Of a DNA stretch of 64,000 nt, positions 17,931-27,524 are shown piece after piece (within the stretch, counting starts at the first letter, position 1; every line of letters begins with the position of its first letter). The notes beneath the pieces were generated by a model that saw nothing but the letters and a program-made list of their open reading frames with translations, had not been told where the DNA came from and did no database searches. Source of the DNA: Mycobacterium lacus. GTDB lineage: Bacteria > Actinomycetota > Actinomycetes > Mycobacteriales > Mycobacteriaceae. The translations under genes and the position numbers were made by a program. The stretch is from NCBI RefSeq assembly GCF_010731535.1, contig NZ_AP022581.1, positions 1,993,952 to 2,057,951 on the forward strand. The letters are read 5' to 3'.

Positions 17931-17936
17931 TACACT
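17931..17936 (+). promoter_or_regulatory. candidate -10 box (TACACT) for aceA
   Basis: This is a TANNNT hexamer 42 nt before the aceA ATG, with TTCAAA 14 nt upstream as a weak -35. GAGGAG at about 17956-17961 is the likely ribosome site. Confidence 0.3.
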
Positions 17937-17978
17937 CTCTCCGTCAGAGCAAACGGGGCTGAAGAGGAGCGTAAGGCC

Positions 17979-20267
17979 ATGGCCATCGCCGAAACGGACA
18001 CCGCGGTCCACACGCCGTTCGAGCTGGATGTCGCCGCCACGCAGCGATACTTCGACAGCCCGCGGTTTGCCGGGATCACTCGCCTCTACACGGCCCGCCA
18101 AGTCGCCGAGCAGCGCGGCACGATCCCGACCGACTACACCGTGGCACGAGACGCGGCGGCGGCTTTCTACGATCGGCTGCGCGAGCTGTTCGCCGCGAAA
18201 AAGAGCATCACGACCTTCGGCCCCTACTCCCCGGGGCAGGCCGTGAGCATGAAGCGCATGGGCATCGAGGCGATCTACCTCGGTGGCTGGGCAACCTCCG
18301 CCAAGGGCTCCACCACCGAAGACCCGGGGCCCGACCTCGCCAGTTACCCCCTGAGCCAGGTGCCCGACGACGCCGCGGTACTGGTCCGCGCGCTGCTCAC
18401 CGCCGATCGCAATCAGGAGTACCTGCGCCTGCACATGACGGAACCGCAGCGCGCCGCGGCCCCGTCCTATGATTTTCGCCCGTTCATCATCGCCGACGCC
18501 GACACCGGCCACGGCGGTGATCCGCACGTGCGCAACCTGATTCGCCGCTTCGTGGAGGTCGGCGTGCCGGGATACCACATCGAGGACCAGCGCCCGGGCA
18601 CCAAGAAGTGTGGCCACCAGGGCGGCAAGGTTCTGGTTCCGTCGGACGAACAGATCAAGCGCCTCAACGCCGCCCGCTTCCAGCTCGACATCATGCGGGT
18701 GCCCGGGATCATCGTGGCGCGCACCGACGCCGAAGCGGCCAACCTGATCGACAGCCGCGCCGACGAGCGCGACCAGCCGTTCCTCCTCGGCGCCACCAAC
18801 CTCAACGTTCCTTCCTACAAGTCCTGCTTCCTGGCATTGGTGCGGCGCTTCTACGAACTGGGTGTCAAGGAACTCAATGGCCACCTTCTCTACTCTCTGA
18901 GCGACGGCGAGTACATGGCTGCCGCCGCCTGGCTTGAGCGCCAAGGCATCCTGAGCTTGGTCTCCGACGCCGTCAATGCGAGGCTGCAGGACGGGCAGCA
19001 ATCGATCGACGATCTGTTTGACCAGGTCGAATCGCGGTTCGTGGCGGCCTGGGAGGACGACGCCAGGCTGATGACCTACGGCGAGGCCGTGGCAGACGTA
19101 CTGGAGTTCGGGGAGAGCGAAGGCGAACCGACGGGCATGAGTCCCGCGGACTGGCGGGCGTTCGCCGCGCGTGCGTCGCTCTACACCGCCCGGGCAAAGG
19201 CCAGGGAGCTGGGCGTCGACCCACCGTGGGACTGCGAGCTGGCAAAGACGCCCGAGGGCTACTACCAGATCCGCGGCGGTATACCCTATGCGATCGCCAA
19301 GTCGCGGGCGGCGGCGCCGTTTGCCGACATCCTTTGGATGGAGACAAAGACCGCCGACCTCGCCGACGCCCGGCAGTTCGCCGAGGCGATCCACGCCGAG
19401 TTCCCGGACCAAATGCTGGCCTACAACCTTTCGCCGTCGTTCAACTGGGACACCACCGGCATGACCGACGAGGAGATGCGCCGCTTCCCCGAGGAGCTCG
19501 GCAAGATGGGCTTCGTCTTCAACTTCATCACCTACGGCGGGCACCAGATCGACGGCGTCGCCGCCGAGGAATTCGCCACAGCGCTGCGACAGGACGGCAT
19601 GCTGGCGCTGGCGCGCCTGCAGCGCAAGATGCGCCTGGTCGAGTCTCCCTACCGCACACCGCAAACCCTGGTCGGCGGACCGCGCAGCGACGCCGCGCTG
19701 GCCGCGTCCTCGGGACGCACGGCAACCACCAAGGCCATGGGCAAAGGCTCCACCCAGCACCAACACCTGGTGCAGACCGAGGTCCCCAAGAAGCTGCTGG
19801 AGGAATGGCTTGCGCTCTGGAGCGAGCACTACCAGCTCGGCGAAAAGCTTCGCGTGCAACTGCGCCCGCGCCGCGCCGGGTCGGATGTCCTCGAACTCGG
19901 AATCTACGGCGGCGATGACGAGCCGCTGGCCAACGTCGTCTTCGATCCCATCAAAGACCGGCACGGCCGCAGCATCCTGCAGGTGCGCGATCAGAACACG
20001 TTCGCCGAGAAGCTGCGGCAGAAGCGGCTGATGACCTTGATCCACCTCTGGCTGGTGCACCGATTCAAGGCCGACGCGGTGTACTACGTCACGCCCACCG
20101 AGGACAACCTGTACCAGACCTCAAAGATGAAGTCCCACGGCGTCTTCAGCGAGGTCTATCAGGAAGTCGGGGAAATCATCATCGCCGAGGTGAACCACCC
20201 GCGCATCGCCGAGCTGCTGACCCCCGATCGGATGGCGCTGCGGAAGCTGATCACCAAGGAGGGCTAG
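17979..20267 (+). CDS. aceA: isocitrate lyase 2 (long form), intact
   Basis: The encoded protein has 762 residues. It cleaves isocitrate to succinate and glyoxylate in the glyoxylate shunt and, in mycobacteria, also acts in the methylcitrate cycle on 2-methylisocitrate. The catalytic motif KKCGHQGGK holds Cys211; DADTGHGGD and the Pro-Ser-Phe-Asn motif ([13 protein letters not shown]) are the other active-site blocks. The length is that of the ICL2 class, with the large insertion and an extra C-terminal domain (about 600-762) reported to respond to acetyl-CoA. In H37Rv this gene is split as aceAa/aceAb; here a single frame is intact. It is cytoplasmic. Confidence 0.96.
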   Translation: MAIAETDTAVHTPFELDVAATQRYFDSPRFAGITRLYTARQVAEQRGTIPTDYTVARDAAAAFYDRLRELFAAKKSITTFGPYSPGQAVSMKRMGIEAIYLGGWATSAKGSTTEDPGPDLASYPLSQVPDDAAVLVRALLTADRNQEYLRLHMTEPQRAAAPSYDFRPFIIADADTGHGGDPHVRNLIRRFVEVGVPGYHIEDQRPGTKKCGHQGGKVLVPSDEQIKRLNAARFQLDIMRVPGIIVARTDAEAANLIDSRADERDQPFLLGATNLNVPSYKSCFLALVRRFYELGVKELNGHLLYSLSDGEYMAAAAWLERQGILSLVSDAVNARLQDGQQSIDDLFDQVESRFVAAWEDDARLMTYGEAVADVLEFGESEGEPTGMSPADWRAFAARASLYTARAKARELGVDPPWDCELAKTPEGYYQIRGGIPYAIAKSRAAAPFADILWMETKTADLADARQFAEAIHAEFPDQMLAYNLSPSFNWDTTGMTDEEMRRFPEELGKMGFVFNFITYGGHQIDGVAAEEFATALRQDGMLALARLQRKMRLVESPYRTPQTLVGGPRSDAALAASSGRTATTKAMGKGSTQHQHLVQTEVPKKLLEEWLALWSEHYQLGEKLRVQLRPRRAGSDVLELGIYGGDDEPLANVVFDPIKDRHGRSILQVRDQNTFAEKLRQKRLMTLIHLWLVHRFKADAVYYVTPTEDNLYQTSKMKSHGVFSEVYQEVGEIIIAEVNHPRIAELLTPDRMALRKLITKEG

Positions 20268-20294
20268 CGGCAGCCGCTCCGCCAACCCGAGCCG

Positions 20295-23200
20295 CTACGG
20301 CCCACTGCCGGTGCGGAAGAAGCCCGCGAGCTTCTCGCCAACGTTCTTGACGCCGGAATCAAAGGCTGACGTAAGGATGCCAGCCGGGCTGGTGTTGTAC
20401 AGGCCTGAGATGGTGTTGCCCAGATTCCACAGGCCCGATTCCAGGTGCCCGACGTTGTAGAAACCCGAAACTGTCCCCGGCAATGCGTCCGGCACCTGGT
20501 TCCCCAGGCCCGAAACCGCGGCCCCGATGTTTCCAATGCCCGATACGCCTCCTCCTCCGGTGTGGAAGAAGCCCGACGACGGGGCCGCCGTGGTGTTGCC
20601 GAAGCCCGGGGTGCCGCCGATATTGATCGGGATGGTGATCGGCCCTAATTCGCCGCTCATGTCGACGTCCAGGGGGAACCCGCCGATGCTGATGCCCGGG
20701 ATGGTGAATCCACCGACTTCGCCACTCAGTGGGATATTCAGACCGAACTGACCAATATTGAACCCCGGAATCGTAAACCCACTCACCTGACCACTCAACG
20801 GAATACTCAGACCAAACTGACCAATATTGAACCCCGGAATCGTAAACCCACTCACCTGACCACTCAACGGAATACTCAGACCAAACTGACCAATATTGAA
20901 CCCCGGAATCGTAAACCCACTCACCTGACCACTCAACGGAATACTCAGACCAAACTGACCAATATTGAACCCCGGAATCGTGAACCCACTCACCTGACCA
21001 CTCAACGGAATACTCAGACCAAACTGACCAATATTGAACCCCGGAATCGTAAACCCACTCACCTGCCCGCTGAGCGGGACGCTGAGGCCGAACTGAGGAA
21101 TATTGACACCGTTGACGACGATTGAACCGGTCCCGCCGGTCAATACGGGGCCAATGTTAAAGTGACTCAGCGTGATGGGGCCGATGGAGCCCGAAACGAC
21201 GAGAGCGACGCTATACGGAATTTGTTGAATAGTGATGTCGACGGGTACTGTCACGCCGATTCTCACCGGAATTCCAGGCACTGTGATACTACCCACGTTA
21301 ATCGCGCCGACCGTGCCGGTCGCGTTAATGCTCAGCGGGATCGTCGGGATAGAGATAGCCGGAACCGTGATCGCGCCAACCGTACCCGCCGCGCTAATAC
21401 CCAGCGGAATCGTCGGAATAGAGATAGCCGGCACCGTGATCGCACCAACCGTACCCGCCGCGCTAATACCCAGCGGAATCGTCGGAATAGAGATAGCCGG
21501 AACCGTGATCGCACCAACCGTACCCGCCGCGCTAATACCCAGCGGAATCGTCGGAATAGAGATAGCCGGCACCGTGATCGCACCAACCGTACCCGCCGCG
21601 CTAATACCCAGCGGAATCGTCGGAATAGAGATAGCCGGCACCGTGATCGCACCGACGGTACCTACCGCGTTAATGCCGAGCGGAATTGCCGGCACATTAA
21701 TGTCAGGCACGGTAATGGGCCCGACACCGCCGGTCACATGGACGCCCAGGGGGATTGGTGGAATAGTGATTGTGGCCGAGAAGCCGGGCAAGCCCTGGTA
21801 ATCGCCCCGCCACAACAAGCCGTCGCTTAAGTCGCCCGAAATCAACGCGCCGGTGTTGACATCGCCGGTGTTGCCCCAGCCGGTGTTCAAATCACCTGCG
21901 TTCAAGTAGCCGGTGTTTGTGTTGCCCGGGTTCAAGTCGCCGGTATTGATGCTGCCCGTGTTGAAATTGCCGGTGTTGTGGCTTCCTGTGTTGGCGATGC
22001 CCGTATTAACACTGCCAACATTAAAGAAGCCCGTGTTGACATCGCCCGCGTTTCCCAGGCCCGTGTTGTAGCTGCCGGAGTTGCCGATGCCGAAGTTTCC
22101 GGTGCCCGAGTTGAAAAAGCCAATGTTTCCGGTGCCCGAGTTGCCGAAGCCGATGTTTCCGCTGCCCGAATTGAGGCCGCCGAACCCGACCTGGTCGTTG
22201 CCGGTCAGCCCGATACCGACGTTTCCGTTGCCGGTGTTGCCAAAGCCGAAGTTGTCGTTACCGATGTTGCCGAATCCGACGTTATTGCTGCCGATGTTGC
22301 CAAAACCGATGTTGTGCAGGGCTGCCGTCAATCCCGGACCGGTATTCGCAAACCCGAAGTTGCTACCACCGACGTTGCCGAAGCCGAAGTTGTTGCCGCC
22401 AAGGTTGCCGAGGCCGAAGTTGTTGCCGCCGGCGTTGCCGAAGCCAAAGTTGTAGCTGCCGACGTTTCCGCTGCCGATGTTGTAGTCGCCGAGGTTTGCG
22501 CTACCCAGGTTGAGGCTGCCTTGATTCGAGACTCCGAAGTTGAGGGTTGTCCCGGCCACGCCGTCGCGCAAGAAGCCCGCGAGTTGGCTGCCGACGTTGC
22601 CGACGCCCGAGACGAAGCCGGGTGTCCCCGGGCCCAGGGTACTTGTGCTATAGAGGCCTGAAACGGTGTTGCCCACGTTCAAAACGCCCGATGTCAGCGG
22701 CCCGCCGTTGAAGTAACCTGAGTTACCCAGGCTCCCAGCAACATTCCAGAAACCCGAAGCCCCCGCCCCGACATTTCCGAAGCCCGATGCGCTGCCGGTG
22801 CCACTGTTGAAGAAGCCCGAGGATGGGGTGGTGGTCGAGTTTCCGAAACCCGGGCCTCCGCCGATATCGATCGGGATATTGATCGGGCCGATGGGGCCGG
22901 ACACATGGAGGATCAACGGGATTCCGGGAAGGGTGTAGCCGTTCGGGAACAACGTGATGCCATTCAACGGATCACCGATGACACCACCCACATTGACACC
23001 CAACGGAATCCCAGGCAGCGTGTACCCACCCGGGAACAACGTAATGCCATTCAACGGATCACCGACGACACCACCCACATTGACACCCAACGGAATCCCA
23101 GGCAGCGTGTACCCACCCGGGAACAACGTAATGCCATTCAACGGATCACCGACGACACCACCCACATTGACACCCAACGGAATCCCAGGCAGCGTGTACC

Positions 23201-25550
23201 CACCCGGGAACAACGTAATGCCATTCAACGGATCACCGACGACACCACCCACATTGACACCCAACGGAATCCCAGGCAGCGTGTACCCACCCGGGAACAA
23301 CGTAATGCCATTCAACGGATCACCGACGACACCACCCACATTGACACCCAACGGAATCCCAGGCAGCGTGTACCCACCCGGGAACAACGTAATGCCATTC
23401 AACGGATCACCGACGACACCACCCACATTGACACCCAACGGGATACCGGGAATGTTGACGATTGGGGTGTTGATGGGGCCGATGCTGCCGCTCACTGTGA
23501 TGCCGCCTACGGTCAGATCGATCGTGGAGGGACCGATGGTGCCTGGGGCGGGCGGCAAGGGAAAGATGCCGAAGGTAAAGGAGGATTTGGGAATCGTAAT
23601 CGGGATGACTAGTGGATCGCTAGATAGCGATAACCCAAACTGGTTAACGCTAATTGGCTGGATGCTGATGGGCCCGACGATGGCGCCGGAACTGTTGAGA
23701 CCCAGGCTTATTGGCGGAATTTGGATCGGCGGCACGCTGATGGGCCCGACGATGGCGCCAGAACTATTCAGACCCAAGCTGATCGGCGGAATTTGGATCG
23801 GCGGCACGCTGATGGGCCCGACGATGGCGCCAGAACTATTCAGACCCAAGCTGATCGGCGGAATTTGGATCGGCGGCACGCTGATGGGCCCGACGATGGC
23901 GCCAGAACTATTCAGACCCAAGCTGATCGGCGGAATTTGGATCGGCGGCACGCTGATGGGGCCGACGATGGCGCCAGAACTATTCAGACCCAAGCTGATC
24001 GGCGGAATATGGATCGGCGGCACCGCGATCGGGCCAAGGATTGCGCCGGAACTGTTGAGACCCAGGCTTATTGGCGGAATATGGATCGGCGGCACGGTGA
24101 TCGGGCCGAGGAGGCCGGTTACATCGAGGTCCAGCGCGGCTGGGGGAATAGCGATTGTGCCGGAAAAGCCGGTCAGACCTTGGTAATCGCCGCGCCATAG
24201 GAAGCCGTTGCTGTAGTTGCCAGAGATGAACGCGCCGGTGTTCACGTCGCCGGTGTTGCCCCAGCCGGTGTTGAGATTGCCGGGGTTGAAGCCGCCGGTG
24301 TTGGAGCTGCCTGTATTCCAGTTACCCGTATTGAAGCTCCCCAGGTTGAAGCCACCGGTGTTGTAATTGCCGACGTTGCCGATGCCGGTGTTGGCTATGC
24401 CGAGGTTGAAGAATCCGGTGTTCGCCTCGCCCGAGTTGCCGATGCCCGTGTTGTAGCTGGTGCCTGAGTTTCCGATGCCGAAGTTTCCGGTGCCTGAGTT
24501 TCCGATGCCGATATTGCCGGTGCCCGAGTTGAACAAACCGATATTGCCGGCGCCGGAGTTCAGGGCACCGAAACCCGATCGATTGTTGCCGGTGAGGCCG
24601 ATTCCGGTGTTCCCGTTGCCCGTATTGCCGAAGCCGATGTTCCCATTACCCGAGTTACCGAAGCCAATGTTGTTGCTGCCGGTATTGCCAAAGCCGAAGT
24701 TGCTGAAGGCTGCCGTCAGTCCGGGTCCCACGTTTGCGAAACCAAAGTTATTGCTGCCGAGGTTTCCAAAGCCGAAGTTATTGCTGCCGAGGTTTCCGCC
24801 ACCAATGTTGAAGCTGCCGAGGTTCCCGCTCCCGATGTTGTAGTTGCCGACGTTTCCGCTGCCGAGGCTGAGATTGCCAACGTTTCCGTTGCCGACGTTT
24901 CCAAAGCCCACGTTCGCAAAGCCGATATTGATATTGCTCATCACGTTCGGGGCGCCCGCGACGGCTGCGTCAACGGCGGCCGCTAGGGCCGCCGTTGACG
25001 CAGCCACCCGGGCCGGCAGGCTCGCCAGGCTCAGCAACGGCTGAGTGAACGGCGTCAGCGCCGAGGCGACCGCCGAAGCGCCCGCATGGTAGGCAGACAT
25101 CGCTGTCACATCGAGGGCCCACATCTCCTCGTAGGCGGCCTCTATGGCCGCGATCGCCGGGGCGTTTTGCCCGAAGAGGTTCGAAAACACCAGGGACACC
25201 AAGTCGGAACGATTGGCCGCCACCATCGCCGGCTGCACCATCGCCGACCGGACCGCCTCAAACTCGGCCACCATGGCACCCGCTTGCGTGGCCGCCTGGT
25301 GCGCCCGGATGGCCGCCGCGCTAAGCCACTCCGCATACTGCGCCGCCGCCACTGCCATCGCCATCGACGAGGCACCCTGCCAAGCCCCGCCGGTCAGCCC
25401 GGACGTCACCGATCCGAACGATGCTGCCGCCGAGGTGAGTTCCTCTGCCAGGCCAGCCCAGGACGCCGCCGCGGCCGCCATCGGCTCCGACCCCGCACCG
25501 GCGAATATCAGGGCCGAGTTGATCTCCGGTGGTAACACTGAAAAGTTCAT
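20295..25550 (-). CDS. PPE-MPTR protein (PPE34-like)
   Basis: The encoded protein has 1751 residues. The PPE domain is at 1-180 with Pro-Pro-Glu at 7-9 ([14 protein letters not shown]) and a WAGLAEEL helix. Two large MPTR regions of NxGxGNxG pentapeptides (about 205-450 and about 985-1200) alternate with four blocks of longer tandem repeats rich in Ile-Pro. Such proteins are type VII (ESX-5) substrates exposed at the cell surface. Position next to aceA matches Rv1917c (PPE34), though this copy is longer than the 1459 residues remembered for H37Rv. The DNA repeats make length variation and misassembly likely. Confidence 0.93.
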   Translation of the reverse strand: MNFSVLPPEINSALIFAGAGSEPMAAAAASWAGLAEELTSAAASFGSVTSGLTGGAWQGASSMAMAVAAAQYAEWLSAAAIRAHQAATQAGAMVAEFEAVRSAMVQPAMVAANRSDLVSLVFSNLFGQNAPAIAAIEAAYEEMWALDVTAMSAYHAGASAVASALTPFTQPLLSLASLPARVAASTAALAAAVDAAVAGAPNVMSNINIGFANVGFGNVGNGNVGNLSLGSGNVGNYNIGSGNLGSFNIGGGNLGSNNFGFGNLGSNNFGFANVGPGLTAAFSNFGFGNTGSNNIGFGNSGNGNIGFGNTGNGNTGIGLTGNNRSGFGALNSGAGNIGLFNSGTGNIGIGNSGTGNFGIGNSGTSYNTGIGNSGEANTGFFNLGIANTGIGNVGNYNTGGFNLGSFNTGNWNTGSSNTGGFNPGNLNTGWGNTGDVNTGAFISGNYSNGFLWRGDYQGLTGFSGTIAIPPAALDLDVTGLLGPITVPPIHIPPISLGLNSSGAILGPIAVPPIHIPPISLGLNSSGAIVGPISVPPIQIPPISLGLNSSGAIVGPISVPPIQIPPISLGLNSSGAIVGPISVPPIQIPPISLGLNSSGAIVGPISVPPIQIPPISLGLNSSGAIVGPISIQPISVNQFGLSLSSDPLVIPITIPKSSFTFGIFPLPPAPGTIGPSTIDLTVGGITVSGSIGPINTPIVNIPGIPLGVNVGGVVGDPLNGITLFPGGYTLPGIPLGVNVGGVVGDPLNGITLFPGGYTLPGIPLGVNVGGVVGDPLNGITLFPGGYTLPGIPLGVNVGGVVGDPLNGITLFPGGYTLPGIPLGVNVGGVVGDPLNGITLFPGGYTLPGIPLGVNVGGVIGDPLNGITLFPNGYTLPGIPLILHVSGPIGPINIPIDIGGGPGFGNSTTTPSSGFFNSGTGSASGFGNVGAGASGFWNVAGSLGNSGYFNGGPLTSGVLNVGNTVSGLYSTSTLGPGTPGFVSGVGNVGSQLAGFLRDGVAGTTLNFGVSNQGSLNLGSANLGDYNIGSGNVGSYNFGFGNAGGNNFGLGNLGGNNFGFGNVGGSNFGFANTGPGLTAALHNIGFGNIGSNNVGFGNIGNDNFGFGNTGNGNVGIGLTGNDQVGFGGLNSGSGNIGFGNSGTGNIGFFNSGTGNFGIGNSGSYNTGLGNAGDVNTGFFNVGSVNTGIANTGSHNTGNFNTGSINTGDLNPGNTNTGYLNAGDLNTGWGNTGDVNTGALISGDLSDGLLWRGDYQGLPGFSATITIPPIPLGVHVTGGVGPITVPDINVPAIPLGINAVGTVGAITVPAISIPTIPLGISAAGTVGAITVPAISIPTIPLGISAAGTVGAITVPAISIPTIPLGISAAGTVGAITVPAISIPTIPLGISAAGTVGAITVPAISIPTIPLSINATGTVGAINVGSITVPGIPVRIGVTVPVDITIQQIPYSVALVVSGSIGPITLSHFNIGPVLTGGTGSIVVNGVNIPQFGLSVPLSGQVSGFTIPGFNIGQFGLSIPLSGQVSGFTIPGFNIGQFGLSIPLSGQVSGFTIPGFNIGQFGLSIPLSGQVSGFTIPGFNIGQFGLSIPLSGQVSGFTIPGFNIGQFGLNIPLSGEVGGFTIPGISIGGFPLDVDMSGELGPITIPINIGGTPGFGNTTAAPSSGFFHTGGGGVSGIGNIGAAVSGLGNQVPDALPGTVSGFYNVGHLESGLWNLGNTISGLYNTSPAGILTSAFDSGVKNVGEKLAGFFRTGSGP
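20682..21095. repeat. 69-bp tandem repeat, about 6 copies (in PPE gene)
   Basis: The unit boundary accaatattgaaccccggaa recurs at 20751, 20820, 20889, 20958 and 21027, exactly 69 bp apart, with a diverged copy at the left end. It encodes [23 protein letters not shown] units of 23 residues. Confidence 0.95.
21292..21705. repeat. 69-bp tandem repeat, 5 close copies plus diverged ends (in PPE gene)
   Basis: gatagccgg(a/c)accgtgatcg recurs at 21354, 21423, 21492, 21561 and 21630, 69 bp apart. It encodes [24 protein letters not shown] units. Confidence 0.95.
22915..23450. repeat. 87-bp tandem repeat, 6 copies (in PPE gene)
   Basis: caacggaatcccaggcagcg recurs from 23001 at 87-bp steps (23088, 23175, 23262, 23349), with diverged end copies. 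It encodes 29-residue units with [20 protein letters not shown]. Confidence 0.95.
23650..24110. repeat. 72-bp tandem repeat, 6-7 copies (in PPE gene)
   Basis: ggatcggcggcac recurs at 23723, 23795, 23867, 23939, 24011 and 24083, 72 bp apart. It encodes 24-residue units with [20 protein letters not shown]. Confidence 0.95.
24963..25005. repeat. 19-bp perfect inverted repeat with 5-nt loop inside PPE coding region
   Basis: ggctgcgtcaacggcggcc, then gctag, then the exact complement. It encodes the Ala-rich linker after the PPE domain (around residues 182-196). Confidence 0.85.
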
Positions 25551-25755
25551 CGTTCCTACCTTTTTCGGCTCACCAGGAATAAACGGAAGCTCTCAGGCCA
25601 GTCGCCCGCGGCCCGTGTTATAGCGCACGAAGCTACGCGTTGATCTTGAATCATCTGTTCTAAGTTATCGATAAGTTTCAGAAACGTTATCTGATTGTAA
25701 TAACAATTTATCGGAAATGCCAACTTTCTTTACATGACGCCCTGAATGGCGGGCG

Positions 25756-25774
25756 TTTACACCTTCGATGTAAA
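25756..25774. promoter_or_regulatory. inverted repeat TTTACA-N7-TGTAAA (possible operator)
   Basis: Perfect 6-bp arms about 200 bp upstream of the PPE start. A third TTTACA lies about 25 bp to the left in direct orientation. The regulator is unknown. Confidence 0.35.
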
Positions 25775-26285
25775 GCGATTGTGTGGTGCTGCGTCGTCAA
25801 AATCCGCGACCAACGAGATTGGCCGCGCCGATCAGGCACGGCTTGTGCCAGCAACTGATCGGCTTAAACCTCGATGAATTTATCCAAGCCCGCCGCAAAC
25901 CCAATTGAAAGGGCCCCTACAGTGACCCCCTACAGTATTTCGATTTCTACCGAGTGGCGCACGCGTTATGGGGAGGTGATCGACCGTGGTGCTGACATGT
26001 CCCCTGCGGTTGTTGTGCGGCATGATTACTGGGATGGACCGCGGTGTCAGCGAGCTGCGTCTGGCGGTATGCCGGCGGTTTGGTTCGGCCGTGCGATCAG
26101 CTGGAGGAGTGGGCTCTTGCACCGACTGCCGACCGACCTCAACGCTTGGAGCGAGTCGGGTATGTTCGCGCCACCGGTTGTCGTCATGCCGACCCGCAAT
26201 CAAGGCTTCGCGCCCGGCTCGGCTGCGGTCCGTCATGGCGGCCGGAGACATAAAGTTACGGTGGGATCTGAAATTCAGATTGCGA

Positions 26286-26291
26286 TATTCT
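26286..26291 (+). promoter_or_regulatory. -10 box (TATTCT) within a dyad, leaderless vapB
   Basis: The hexamer ends 6 nt before the vapB ATG. It lies inside TCAGA-N9-TCTGA (about 26274-26293), overlapping the direct repeat attcagatt/attctgatt, a plausible VapB autoregulatory operator. Confidence 0.5.
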
Positions 26292-26297
26292 GATTGC

Positions 26298-26564
26298 ATG
26301 CGGGAAGTCACAGCGTCAGAGGCGTCGAGGAACTTCTCGGCGGTGCTCGATTCCGTCGAGCGGGGTGAAACCATCGTGGTGACGCGCGCAGGTCGCCGCG
26401 TCGCGTCAATCGCACCAGCACCCGCGGTGACCGGTGCAGCACTGAATGCGGTACTGACACGATGGCGGGGCGCCGCGGCTCTTGACGACGACTTTGCCGA
26501 GTCCATCGAAACCGCGCGGGCCGCTGCATCATCTGAGGGCGACCGGGACCCGTGGACCGCCTGA
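26298..26564 (+). CDS. vapB: VapB-type antitoxin
   Basis: The encoded protein has 88 residues. The N-terminus MREVTASEASRNFSAVLDSV and ETIVVTRAGRRVASI are the Phd/YefM-type DNA-binding fold seen in many VapB antitoxins, including the conserved SEA-xx-F and the GRxVA block. The C-terminal half is probably the toxin-binding arm. ATG 26298 follows a -10 box at leaderless distance, so the long upstream open frame is not used. It overlaps vapC by 13 bp. It should bind its own promoter with the toxin. Confidence 0.88.
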   Translation: MREVTASEASRNFSAVLDSVERGETIVVTRAGRRVASIAPAPAVTGAALNAVLTRWRGAAALDDDFAESIETARAAASSEGDRDPWTA

Positions 26565-26944
26565 TCCTCGACACCGGCGTGCTCGTGGCTGCCGTGCGGG
26601 GACGGGCCACCGTTCCAGATGATGTCGACGTCGCCATCCCGGCAATTGTCATCGCCGAATATCTTGCCGGGGTGCACCTCGATCAGGACGCCGGACGGCA
26701 AGCAGCTCAACGAGCATTCCTCGACGAGGTCCTCGCCGTCATACCGGTCCATGCTTACGACAGGTCTGTGGCCGAACACCATGCAGCCTTGCTGGCCTAC
26801 ACCGCCCGACAAGGCCAGCGCCGAGGGCCCCATGACCTGATCGTTGCGGCCACCGGCCGCGCCACCGGCCGCACCATCCTCACCACTGACCGGCACGCTC
26901 AATTCGGCGAGCTGCCCGACGTCAACACGCGCACCTTTACCTGA
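26552..26944 (+). CDS. vapC: VapC-type PIN-domain toxin
   Basis: The encoded protein has 130 residues from a GTG inside the vapB 3' end. The PIN-domain acidic residues are visible: Asp7 (LILDTGVLV), Glu36 (IVIAEYLAG), the Asp in GPHDLIVAATG and Asp in ILTTDRH. These coordinate Mg2+ for site-specific RNA cleavage, usually of tRNA or rRNA. Its size is normal and all key residues are present, so it should be active. The pair is absent from this place in the H37Rv order I recall, so it is an insertion. Confidence 0.9.
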   Translation: MDRLILDTGVLVAAVRGRATVPDDVDVAIPAIVIAEYLAGVHLDQDAGRQAAQRAFLDEVLAVIPVHAYDRSVAEHHAALLAYTARQGQRRGPHDLIVAATGRATGRTILTTDRHAQFGELPDVNTRTFT

Positions 26945-27129
26945 ACGCCCGGGGCTTCGGCGGAAACCGCGGGTCGCTTGGCCGGCGCCGCCTTGGTAGC
27001 AACAGCTTTCGGTCGCACTGGCAGCGCCGGACCAAACGGCAACGGCAGCATCCCAGGTGAGGCCGGGCTGATCGGGACGCGACCATGCGGCGTTAAGGTT
27101 CGGGCAAGCCGATCCCACGGGAGCGTCCT

Positions 27130-27470
27130 ATGGCCAAGCTGAGGTTCGGATACTTCATCGCCCCATTCCATCGCGCGGGCACCAATCCGACGCTCGCTGG
27201 GGGGACAACTACCGAACCGGCGAGGTGGGCGGCCCGCAGCTGCTCGACGCGCAACTTGCCGGAGCGGTGGAAACCGAACCGGGTGGCGGCGACCGCTACG
27301 GCGCCGGAATCTTTTCGCTCGCTAACGGTCAACTCGACCACAACGGCGCGTGGGCCGGATTCGTCACGGCTTTCCGCGTCAGCAGCGACCGCCGTACGTC
27401 GGTGGCCACCAGCGTGGACACACAGGACCCCGAAGGCATGGCCGACGCATTGGGGCGCATTTGGATGTAG
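27130..27470 (+). pseudogene. deletion scar: LLM N-terminus fused to a serine-hydrolase C-terminus
   Basis: ATG 27130 with GGGAG before it opens MAKLRFGYFIAPFHRAGTNP, a luciferase-like monooxygenase N-terminus, which then loses sense after about 23 codons. From about 27195 another frame reads WGDNYRTGEVGGPQLLDAQ, then YGAGIFSLANGQLDHNGAWA and ends ADALGRIWM at a stop (27468-27470). This is the C-terminus of a beta-lactamase-fold serine hydrolase. That tail sits directly before lipD, where Rv1922 lies in H37Rv, so it is probably the Rv1922 remnant. Neither part can be functional. Confidence 0.7.
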
Positions 27471-27524
27471 CCGGGCACGGCCATGAGATCAAGAATTCGG
27501 CCAAGGCGTGCAATCATTCACGGT

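Larger units (their letters stand above)
25551..26297. other. 747-bp region without a convincing gene: AT-rich PPE control region
   Basis: About 25620-25790 is much more AT-rich than its surroundings, as is common upstream of PPE genes bound by Lsr2-like silencers. An inverted repeat TTTACA-N7-TGTAAA lies at 25756-25774 and a further TTTACA just upstream. The right part (25874-26293) has an open frame of 139 codons without recognisable domains; I see no support for it as a gene. Confidence 0.5.

Noticed and set aside
17850..20060. 736-codon open frame on the minus strand opposite aceA
   Set aside because: It is the codon-phase shadow of a GC-rich gene; low-complexity Gly/Arg/Val composition, no family motifs, and aceA is certain on the other strand.
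21162..23612. Plus-strand repetitive ORFs opposite the PPE gene
   Set aside because: They arise only because tandem repeats with periods divisible by three keep all frames open; the PPE frame explains the repeats.
20751..24110. Possible CRISPR array (regular repeats)
   Set aside because: Repeats are contiguous without unique spacers and encode in-frame PPE repeats.
25880..27118. 412-codon minus-strand ORF across vapBC
   Set aside because: It is antisense to a clear VapB/VapC pair; no domain features.
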